The notes under the pieces: model-generated | Database searches by the model: none | The model's input: the letters and a program-made list of their open reading frames with translations, nothing else | Told to the model about the DNA's origin: nothing | Program-made: the position numbers and the translations under genes | Assembly: GCA_027475525.1 (NCBI GenBank) | Contig: JAMWFC010000116.1 | Coordinates: 2,107,826-2,171,825, forward strand | Reading direction: 5' to 3' | Source: Macrolepiota albuminosa | Taxonomy: Eukaryota > Basidiomycota > Agaricomycetes > Agaricales > Agaricaceae | DNA length: 64,000 nt | Part shown: piece by piece, positions 55,501 through 64,000 of the stretch | How positions within the stretch are numbered: the stretch's first letter is position 1 | How the letters are laid out: every line of letters begins with the position of its first letter

Positions 55501-58064
55501 CCTCGCCCATTTCGGCTGTCAGCAATGTCATGACTGAAGGGACATTTCCTGCCCCTCTTGCATCGGTTTCGGGCGTAATCTTTGCAGGATTGCGGAGTTG
55601 TACCAGATTTTCCTTTATTCTTGGTTGTCAATCCAGCGAGTGACTTTTGCTCTGAAGATTGACTATCAACGATATCTTTCTCGGACGTCCATCCGTCTAC
55701 AATGTCTCCCCACCCTGGAGCATTGGCATTCCATCCATCATCGACATCCACAGAGGCCTCTAATATCAAATCATCAGTCTCGGCTTGCTCCTGATTGAAT
55801 ATATTATTACCATTTCCTCCTGCTTCTCCTGCCCATCCATTTCCCCAGTCTCTACTATTGTCTTCCCCACCACTGCCCCGATCTCCATCATTAACACCAT
55901 CATCGTTCCTAGTTCATTTCCCCAGTCTCTACTATTGTCTTCCCCACCACTGCCCCGATCTCCATCATTAACACCATCATCGTTCCTAGTTCTTCCATCC
56001 GTGAGGAATCGTGAAGGAATTTACACCGGTCTCCAAATCGACAATTGCCCTCGCCGTACCATTTGCACAGATGAGATTTTTTTTCGCTCTGCCTTTCTTG
56101 AATCTCATTCCATTCCTCGCGACGTTGAGTCGAACTCGAGGTATCAGAAGGGGCTCCTTCCTTCTGTGCGTTGTCCTCGCTGCGAGCTTCATGTAAAAAT
56201 TTGCATCTATCACCATATTGACAAATGCCTTGGCGAAACCATCTGCATGGTCGACCGGACCCTCGAGTGCCATCCAGGCTCTGCTGATCGGCCCATTGCA
56301 CTTGATCTACTGATTTATTTGCCCAATCCTCATTGTTCGAAGGACCTTTCTCGGAATCTATGTCCTGGCTATGATAAACCCGATGGCCTGTGTTACAATG
56401 AGCGGAGAAGTTGTAGTCGTTGCAGGGCTGCAACCTTACTTTCAACTTCCGGGAGGACTGAATGCGGGAGCGACCTTATAAACGGCACATGGAGATACGG
56501 ACAACCGTCGCCGTTGCGGCATTTCCCTAGAGGGTAAAACATGCAGACCTTGAACGCAGACACTACGGCAGCATTGTTATTAGGCTGGGAAAAAGACCCG
56601 AGCCGTGGTTGGGTGTTATGAAACAACAGTGCGAATTCATTTGGGGAAAGAGAATGGCGAAATCTACAAGCGTTCCCATGTAAACATTCACCTCGCGCAT
56701 GGAATTCGCAAAATGGTACTCTGAGATCCGCAGTAGGGTCCGCATATTGGCTCCAATGTTGAGTTGCAACTGTAGAGGATATAAATGACACTGGAGATAT
56801 GATCATTATTGAGTACTGACAGTTGTCGTTGAAAACACGGCTGAAGGGACTGTGCACATTTGGATCAAGATGAGGAACGTTGAAAGAATTGGCGAAGGTC
56901 GCGGTCTCCGAGCTTTCGGCCTCAATAGAATGTAAGGTATCATTACCCTCCATGTGTAGGTCGGTAATATTAGATCCTGAATCCGCTTCTACCCATGTTG
57001 AATCAGGATTTGGAACGTCGTTCTGGTCAGGGTCATGAAAAACTTCTAGGGCATATTCCATTTGGTTCTCCAAGGGTTCTGGATGTGACTCAGCATTGAA
57101 TTCTCCAGACGTGAAGTCCACCGCCGTTTCTTTATCATAACCATTACTCATATCTCCAAGTTGTTCGAAATCCTGATATGTGTCCGCATTCGCAGGAACC
57201 GTCTCGGGTGGAGATGCCAACGACCCTTCTCCCCGCCCTTGAGAATCACCGGTCGTCTCTCCACTCTCAACCTCTTTAGCTCCATCAAATTCTTCGTCTT
57301 CCCATGCTTGAAGTTGTTGAGGTGGAGGTGGGTTTACACTGTCCCCAGTTCCTGGATGCAGGTGGTCTTCCCATACGCCGTTTTGTACACTAGTCTCGTA
57401 GGCATTGCCATAATCTGTCCCTGCAGAGAGAAGATCGTCCGTAGACTCAGTATATTGAATTATTGGATGGCCCTCGTCACTGAGGCCAACTTCGACCTCG
57501 GCATGACCGTTGGATTTTTCCTCTTTCGTCTCAGCAATTTCTGGAGAAGTCATCTCGTCGCCGGACCGTGTTAGATCTGGTGTACTAAGCGCAGGGCAAG
57601 TAAGGTAATTGTGCTCGGATGTTGGCACTGGGTTAGAGATTCGATCATGTTCTCCGGTACGATCAGGGTGGGCGAATCGACATTTCTCGCCGTATCTACA
57701 GTTTCCATTCTCCCAGAATCTGCATATCTGACGAGGCGTCGGGACCCTTTCATCTGACAGCATTCGTGGATATAAGCGGTAAGGACGCCGGATAAGGTCG
57801 CGATATATATCAATTAGGCCACATACCAGTTGTATCCTTCAGCTGCGAACTGTTTTTCTCACTGTCCGTCGGCGGCGATGTCATATGACTAAAATTACAA
57901 TCCGCTCCTTTCCCGCATCTCCCTAGAGTGAAAAATACACACGGAGCTCGAGGGACTGGTTGGTGAAGGTTGAGACACGCGTCTCCGAATGTGCATTTTC
58001 CTCTCTGAAAGAAGCTACAAATCTCTTGTTTAACGGGTGGTGTAGTATCGCCAGATGTCATCAT
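52519..58064 (-). CDS. Large CCCH zinc-finger array fused to a RING-IBR module
   Basis: Starting at 58064, frames joined by normal introns encode eleven CCCH fingers, nearly all C-x7-C-x5-C-x3-H: two in exon 1, three in 57745-56444, two near 56250-56010 and four in 55790-54650. Acidic and Ser-rich linkers lie between them. The final exon (about 54410-52519) has weak RNA-recognition-like stretches and a RING finger (CFVCKCRPLESIELSCTHVYC..C), then an IBR-like cluster. It ends at HEGIDCAT, so no RING2 with a catalytic Cys is present. The whole suggests an RNA-binding protein linked to ubiquitin transfer; this is inference. Around 55838-55991 an exact 77-bp duplication and one unresolved frame change separate fingers 7 and 8. 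The gene could therefore be two genes, though the intron between finger 11 and the RING exon is clear. Confidence 0.65.
55838..55991. repeat. Exact 77-bp tandem duplication in the CCCH gene
   Basis: 55838-55914 is repeated at 55915-55991. Confidence 0.95.
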
Positions 58065-58201
58065 CACTTCCACATCTGGTCTTTTCAAGGTATAGGCGTG
58101 AGTAAAGTGGTACAACAATGCATCCAGCCAGATATGTACATAACAAACAACAAATCAAAGGACATTCCCACAGACAATTGTCCATTACGCATTTCATTGA
58201 C

Positions 58202-59767
58202 CTCATGCAGTTACCTTTTCGACACCCTCAGGTAACTTATATCCTCCTTGACGACGTACCTGCATGTACGAGTTTGAGCATTCCGACACAAAGATGTATT
58301 GAAATTAAAGACCTCATCGAAGATCTCCATCTCTAACAAACTCTTACTGTGTCCCCAGAGCGCACTCTCCTTCTTTCCGTCACGTACGCACCGTGCAACT
58401 TCATCGGCTTGGAAATGCCATCCACCACCGACGTAATTAAAGACTTTGCGTTCCTCTTTGATACTTCGCCCGTCTTTACCAAGATAGGTAATTTTGTATT
58501 CCTTCGGGCAATAGATCGGCGCTGAGATCGATATGCTGCCACGTTCGAAACGAATGTTGACGCCAGGATCTGATGCATTGAGGTTGATGCTGCAGCTAAG
58601 GATTGCTTGAGCTGCAAGATCAGCTCCAGCAAAGGTTACAGTGAAGGACGTGTTCTGGTCGACGTTAGTGAGAGGCGTCTTGAGCATAGAAGCGCTAATG
58701 TTTGTGAAGCGCGAAAGTTTATTGAGTGGATTCTCGTAAAGGGCGACAATGGCCTTGCAGTTGGTATCAGATGCGCATTACATACACATTCAAAACAAAT
58801 GACATACCCAGATAAGGGGGTATGGACCGCTGCATTACACGTCAGTATTTCAAAATCCTTCACAAAGACAAGCAAGAAGACTCACAGGTCAAGTAGGGCG
58901 CCTCCACCAAGTGTGGGATCCAAAATCCTATGGGTCTTAGGGATGTCTAATATGGATGTCAATTTCATAAAACAGGTGAGGTATAAGTTGATTGACTATA
59001 GATGTCGAAGTTTCCAGATAGATCAGCATGAAGGACGACAGGGGCACCTAAGGAACCTTCCTCGATGATCTTCTTGACCTCTAAAGTTAGGGGTTGAAAG
59101 CGCGTCCACATCGCCTCCATGAAGAATACGTTATGTTCTTTCGCAGCCGCACAAAGCGAACGGAGTTCAGCTGCATTAGATGTAACGGGTTTCTCGCAAA
59201 GAACGTGTTTCCCAGCCTTGATAGCATCCAAGGCGTTCTCATAATGATATGTATGCGGAGTGCCTGCAATCAAGAGATAGGAATCAGTTTATCCTCAAGC
59301 GCTTCACCCACGAAATTACAGACCAACGTAAATGGCATCCACATCCTTCATGCAGGATAAGTTAATCTTCCATGATATCAATTGAGGATTAAATCACCTT
59401 ATCCGCGTATACTTGACTATAGGTTCCATAGGCTTTGATGAACTTATCTCCGCCAGCGACGGCATCGATAAACTCTTGAGCCTTCTGAACAGATCGTGAG
59501 CCAACTGCGGCCACCTTGTGTTCCACATCATAGACATCGCGGCTTCGGTGTCGTAACAAGAATGATGAGGGATATCCAGAGAAATGGTTTAGCGCTCACG
59601 TCGTAGGGTCAACGAGAAGATCCTGGAACATTGATGATGTCAATAGATTGTGCACGAGTCGCATTGTCCACTTAAGTTCAAAGAAAATCACCAACTTTGG
59701 TGAAACATGCTGCGATTTTCCCGGTGGAAATGATTCCCCAGCGAAGAGTAGTGAGTTGAGTGGCCAT
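58202..59767 (-). CDS. Gfo/Idh/MocA oxidoreductase (dihydrodiol dehydrogenase-like)
   Basis: A minus-strand gene with at least seven exons, from ATG 59767 to TGA 58202. The N-terminal Rossmann motif RWGIISTGKIA binds NAD(P). The family EKP motif occurs in HVLCEKPVTSNAAELRSL, with the catalytic Lys. FFMEAMWTRFQP and a C-terminal beta-sheet domain (GSISISAPIYCP) follow. It is close in style to dimeric dihydrodiol/D-xylose dehydrogenases. The substrate is not predictable. It is divergent from the OHCU decarboxylase gene, with a 176-bp shared promoter. Confidence 0.85.
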
Positions 59768-59943
59768 AAAGAATATACTTAGTAGTACTTGAGAGGAGTG
59801 ATTTCATGAACCCCTTACCGCGGCAATACCGGCCCGGCCGGGGTCAAAATACCGCAGGATTACGGGAAGAGGCAAGCACAAGGGACTTTCTTTTTCTCTG
59901 GTCATTGAATTCTTCACATAAAGTATTGCGAAGAGAAACTAAC

Positions 59944-60561
59944 ATGTCCGGTTCCGAGCTCCAAATGTTGTCTAAACTCTCTTATAATGTTTCGGCCCCG
60001 GATTCCCCGCTCGCGCAGTTGTTGTCTGTCCTTTTTGAGCATTCTTCCGTGCTCATATCGACGCTGGAGCCTCAGCTCACCAAGTTATTATCAGAGACAA
60101 CTTCACTCTCATCGTATTCGGAGCTCATCGACAAAGCACTGGAATTGATAGACCGCTGGGACATATCGTTGCAGGTCCAGTTTATATCAGGTCATCCGCG
60201 AATCGGAGAGACGAAGAACATGTCAAACCTGAGCGTAAAGGAGCAGGGAGGGAGACCCGGTGTCAACCCAACTCCACCTGAGGTTCTAGCTCGTCTCTCA
60301 CACCTAAACAAGTGCTATGAAGCAAGATACCCGGGCCTACGGTATATTACTTTCGTGAACGGAAGGTCTCGTCAGGCGATTGCGGAAGAAATAGAAGATA
60401 AACTTGGTTATGCCCATACGCTTTCGCCAGACACACCTCCTATTAGTGATATAAAAGGAATTGCTACTGAAAGCAAGGAATGGGCCGCTGAGTTACGAAG
60501 GGCACTCGGTGATATAGGGCTGATAGCGAAGAGTAGGTTGGTGGCTCTCAGATTGGAATGA
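59944..60561 (+). CDS. OHCU decarboxylase (urate degradation)
   Basis: A single exon of 205 residues. The enzyme decarboxylates 2-oxo-4-hydroxy-4-carboxy-5-ureidoimidazoline to S-allantoin, the last step from urate. The hallmark HPRIGE (FISGHPRIGE), which contains the catalytic His, is near residue 80. The later block YEARYPGLRYITFVNGRSR fits the family's conserved FI..GR..I region. The ATG at 59944 is preferred to the upstream in-frame ATG at 59806 because the family domain begins right after it. No peroxisomal -SKL is seen at the C-terminus. Confidence 0.88.
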   Translation: MSGSELQMLSKLSYNVSAPDSPLAQLLSVLFEHSSVLISTLEPQLTKLLSETTSLSSYSELIDKALELIDRWDISLQVQFISGHPRIGETKNMSNLSVKEQGGRPGVNPTPPEVLARLSHLNKCYEARYPGLRYITFVNGRSRQAIAEEIEDKLGYAHTLSPDTPPISDIKGIATESKEWAAELRRALGDIGLIAKSRLVALRLE

Positions 60562-60687
60562 GTTATGCTATTTCTAACTAGCAGTTATATCGGAAGCGAG
60601 TAAGTTTGTACAACAGAACAGCTCCTGTGTTTCCTCAAGTGAATAATTTCCAGATAATCGTACATGTCCCATATATGCTATTGTACA

Positions 60688-61427
60688 TCAAAGTCTTTGC
60701 TGTGTCGACTGGAAGTTGGCCTTAATCTGAAGAATGATGAAATGACGTAGCTTCAATTATGTTATTGCTCACCTCTTGCGCCCTGCGCAATCTCTCCAGC
60801 CACCCTGGTCTTAGTTCATCAATCGCCGCGTTGATCGCATCTATTATCTCCTGTACTTCCCTTGACACCACCTTTTGTTCCATTGGTGTTGAATATGTTG
60901 CAGGTTTCTGACATGTATTGCTGTGAGAGGCTTCCTCCTGTCGTCTTCGGTCCCATTGTTCTCTATCTTTGAGACAATTATCCAGGTACTCCGAGTAACT
61001 TAGATCATTTCTGTCCATCAGACTCATGCGAGCATCATAGTCCTGATAAGTATAGTTGATGAGTGACTACCTGAAGACTGGGAAATGTATCATCACTTTG
61101 CGTTTCTGGACGTCTCCCAATACGTCGAAGGCCTCTCGTATCTGACTGAATGTCATGACACGAAAAAGAAAAAGAGTCGCTAGACAATACATCTCGAAAA
61201 CTCTTTTCGGCGCGACGTTTATCTCCGTCAGTGGCAGTTTGGTCAAGTTTGTCTGGATGTGTTTCAAGAGCTTTGCGTCTGTAGGCTTTGCGCACTGCAA
61301 GAACGATGAGTTCAGTTAGGTGAAATGAATCTATTCTACTCTACCCACCATCTTCCACAGAAGCTGACGGCTCAACGCCGAGTATGTCGTAATATGTGAA
61401 AGGTTGAGCAGGGAGCGGCTTCACCAT
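60688..61427 (-). CDS. J-domain protein (DnaJ/Hsp40 type, DNAJC17-like)
   Basis: Five exons on the minus strand. The J domain sits at the N-terminus (FTYYDILGVEPSASVEDVRKAYRRKAL) and has the HPD motif in ETHPDKL followed by IREAFDVLGD. A DYDARM segment then leads into a charged helical C-terminus. Short length and an N-terminal J domain fit the DNAJC17/Cwf23 group, cofactors of Hsp70 tied to splicing; that assignment is tentative. It converges on the OHCU decarboxylase gene (127 bp apart). Confidence 0.8.
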
Positions 61428-61744
61428 GAGAAATACAGTATATACAGGTAATGGTTCCGATAGATCATCAAAGAAGAAGGCTGCGCGACCGAGAAACGAC
61501 AGACCTAGCGGGAAGTTGAATATGTCACCTACAAAGAATCAGATCAAAATATTCAACAGTCACGTGTCAGTCGCGTATTTTGATGAAGAAGTACTCTCAG
61601 AATTTTGTAATCGCCTTACTCGCCCAAACGGGCCTCATATCCGGAATAATACGGAGTAAGGTTACATATCTGAGAGGCTCAGGGACTTGATTTTGCAATA
61701 TTTGCCCGAGAAGTCACCATTTCCATCGCGGCCCACTCCAACAA
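61428..61744. other. Intergenic region upstream of the J-protein
   Basis: A 77-residue open frame (61426-61659) overlaps here but has no family signature. No gene is supported. Confidence 0.4.
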
Positions 61745-62441
61745 AGGACTTATTTATTTACCACCAGTTGTGCCGAGATCCATGGCGCTCTTGCATGTGT
61801 CGTAGATCTACTATTGGAAGCCAGTGAGGGTATCTACTGCACCATTTCATCAGGATAGCTCTCGCAAGCATCATAAAGATACTCGCCAAGCATGATGGCA
61901 TGAGTGCCAAGACCATTGATCACAACCCTGGTCACAAGGGACACAACACCGACCTCATTCGCACTCTGAACGAAGCTCTTGCCCTTGTTCTCGGCCTTAG
62001 TAATACCAAAGAGGGAGACGAGGGAATCAGCGGGATGTGAAACGATAGCGCAGATACCAGTGAGGTAACCAGAGGGGAGGGTGACACCGAGCTGAGTGGT
62101 CTTAGAATATGCGTCGTGAAGACGTGGGTGTAGAACAGCTAGACGATCTTCTTGAAGAACTTGGCCATGATGTATGGAATCTATCGAAAGGGTAGCGAGT
62201 CTCAATCTTGGTGCAGCTCATCTGTACGCGCGCCGAAGCCAGATGGGAAGGAGAAGAGTTTTTGGCTCATTTCGAGAGGTGGAGATCGATATATCGGAAC
62301 CGGCGAGCCAAATGGTGGACTTGGATTGGAGACTTCATGCCCTGGGCAGAGTAGAGGTGGGCTGAAACCCTTCCAGATACCCTTGGAACCCTCCTCTTTG
62401 AGAAGCTTGATAGAGGGAAGCCTTGGTATTTTCAGGGTTCC
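61745..62441 (-). pseudogene. Phosphate-carrier pseudogene, unprocessed
   Basis: It aligns with about 48262-49150 of the intact carrier gene, from the last exon back to exon 3, including the intron at the same place. It has many small deletions and frame breaks, and a large part of exon 3 is shortened. Because the intron is kept, it arose by DNA duplication and not by reverse transcription. Confidence 0.88.
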
Positions 62442-62752
62442 TTCTGTCACGATCCTTCGCAAATACTTAGGGTTAAAGCCGTTTGCCATGTGCTCAGTCC
62501 ATTGTATCTTGACAGAATCATTCAGGCGACGGGATCAACTTGACTGTTCTGAAAACGGGATGGCCTGTGACGTTTGCGTGGATGGATACGGTAACGTCGC
62601 AAGAGGTAGAGTTAATTGATTATACATACTATGTAAAGTGATCGATGGGTAAAGGTACAGGCTAAGTATGCCAAGAGCATAGGCGTGACTATGTGCCGTT
62701 ACATCGCCAGATCGAAGAGATAAATATCAGAGGGATGTAGTCATTATCCTTT
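62442..62752. other. Upstream region of the antiporter gene
   Basis: Beyond the carrier pseudogene no similarity was seen. It is presumably the antiporter promoter and 5' leader. Confidence 0.4.
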
Positions 62753-64000
62753 ATGGCTTTCGAATTGTTGGAAGTTCGTGTCCCATCCCTTTCACCTTGA
62801 CGCTGACCTAGTTGCTGTTGCTCAAGGTAACAACCCCGGGGTTGGTATACACATGCCTCGGTGGATTTGTGGTCGTGGTCAGTATCAAAAAATCTTTTGC
62901 ACACGCTCCTTTACTCATCTTCCAACGCTTTCAACATAGTTTTCTATGTTTTCATTATTGGTCAAGGAAAAAGTAAGCTCACCACATCAGCGAATTCACT
63001 GTTCGAATGCGCATCTGTTATCCAACTTCGATCCAGTTTTATATCAACGAAGTCGTGCTTGGAACAGCCTTTGGTATTGCAATAGGACCACATGGTGCCA
63101 ATATATTGCACCCACGATCCTGGGATACCTCTACCACCTTCATGACCCGCGAAATAACACGGATCGTTCTTGCCACCGGTCTCTTTGCCATCGGCGTCGA
63201 ACTTCCTAAATCATACATGTTTAAACATGGAAAGAGCCTACTGATCATGGTCGTGCCCACAATGGCCATCGGTTGGGTCATTGTCGCTGGTAAGTCAAAT
63301 GTTTTGTCCTTTTGTCCTGTTTTCGCTTTTTATTGGTCTGCACGTTAGGCGTTATGCTTGGTCTATTTCCAAAATTGAGCTTCCACTCTTGCCTTGCTAT
63401 CGCTGCATGTCTTACCCCAACCGATCCCATCATTTGCGCTGCAATCGTAGGTAAATATGATGCTGCAGTCCTAATTTCAAAGCGGTTTTAAATTAAAACC
63501 TTCATATTCAGGTGGAAAGTACGCGCAGAAACATGTGCCTCTCAACCTGCGCCGAATACTTTCCGCAGAATCTGCGGCTAATGATGGCCTTGCTTATCCG
63601 TTCTTGACAATATCCCTCTACTTGATTATCGACAAAACTAAGCAGGAAGCCGTCATACATTGGGTTCTTGTCGGGTGGCTTTGTGAGTCAATACAGTTGG
63701 CCTAACTTTTCATCCCTTGACTCCTCTCCCAGATCAAGTGGTTATGGGTATCGTTCTCGGCGCCATTCTAGGCATCTCGTTCTCTCACTTGATGAAATAT
63801 TCTCATAAGCGTGGCTTTATTGATCGTGAATCATATGTATCCCAGTATCTTTCCTTCGCCATATTTATCGCGGGTGTTGTGAGCACAATTGGCAGCGATG
63901 ACCTGCTTGCTGCTTTTGCAGCAGGTAATAACTGTTCCAATCCATATGCTGATATGTTTACGACTTAATCGGAATTCTTGCAGGGAGCGCAATCTCATGG
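62753..64000 (+). CDS. Na+/H+ antiporter, fungal Nha1/Sod2 type (5' part)
   Basis: It starts at ATG 62753 (MAFELLE, then VTTPGLVYTCLGGFVVVFSMFSLLVKEK after two introns) and runs off the window. Further exons give YINEVVLGTAFGIAIGPHGANIL, TPTDPI and SAESAANDG. The last two are the ion-binding signatures of the fungal CPA1 family. Several transmembrane segments are evident. It would be a plasma-membrane exchanger of Na+ or K+ for H+. The exon borders used are GT-AG. The 3' end lies outside the window. Confidence 0.88.

Noticed and set aside
61426..61659. 77-residue plus-strand frame
   Set aside because: It starts at the J-protein start on the other strand, has no family signature and no neighbour support.

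Overview
The window looks like a chromosome piece from an agaricomycete (mushroom-forming basidiomycete) genome. Its genes have many 47-60 nt GT-AG introns, often with a CTGAC-like branch site. The gene set is fungal: a Kin28/CDK7 kinase, a Mir1-type phosphate carrier, a RIB3 synthase, a fungal Na+/H+ antiporter and a fungal complex I accessory subunit. The centre is packed with Ty3/gypsy LTR retrotransposons. I cannot name the species from sequence alone.

Layout. (1) 1-4491: the 3' end of a duplicated BAHD-type acyltransferase, an 893-bp LTR-like insertion, foldback (inverted-repeat) sequences and AT-rich DNA without genes. (2) 4492-39656: a 35-kb nested stack of gypsy elements. Its order is fixed by five pairs of 4-bp target-site duplications. 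A solo LTR (A3, GTGG) holds a full element (A2, CCGG). A2's 5' LTR holds a solo LTR of a second family (B, ACGG), and that solo LTR holds the youngest, intact element (A1, 6081-17302, GCGC). A2's gag holds a full B element (20512-31004, CCGA). (3) 39657-64000: ordinary gene-dense euchromatin. In order it holds the intact acyltransferase, a complex I 21-kDa-type subunit, a RanBP2-finger nucleoporin, CDK7, phosphate carrier, DHBP synthase, phosphatidylserine decarboxylase, a giant CCCH/RBR protein, a Gfo/Idh/MocA dehydrogenase, OHCU decarboxylase, a J-protein, a phosphate-carrier pseudogene and the start of a Na+/H+ antiporter.

The most interesting biology is inside the retrotransposons. Between pol and the 3' LTR, A1, A2 and B each carry a multi-exon gene on the opposite strand. 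It encodes a roughly 660-residue protein with a six-cysteine cluster spaced C-x2-C-x8-C-x8-C-x2-C-x6-C, close to a fungal Zn2Cys6 zinc cluster. In A1 the five inferred introns are 47-51 nt once an assembly repeat is collapsed, and all are phase 0. The cluster and the N- and C-terminal motifs are kept between the diverged A and B families. Because the gene is antisense to the genomic RNA, its introns survive retrotransposition. Element B carries an additional antisense module.

Assembly warning. Thirteen exact tandem duplications, every one 77 bp long and with unrelated sequences, are scattered from 15.7 to 56 kb. They look like uncollapsed k-mer overlaps at contig joins. Collapsing them restores the reading frames in gag and pol of A2 and gag of B, so the frameshifts there should not be read as biology. 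A 99-N gap in element B hides what would be about 3.4 kb of pol.
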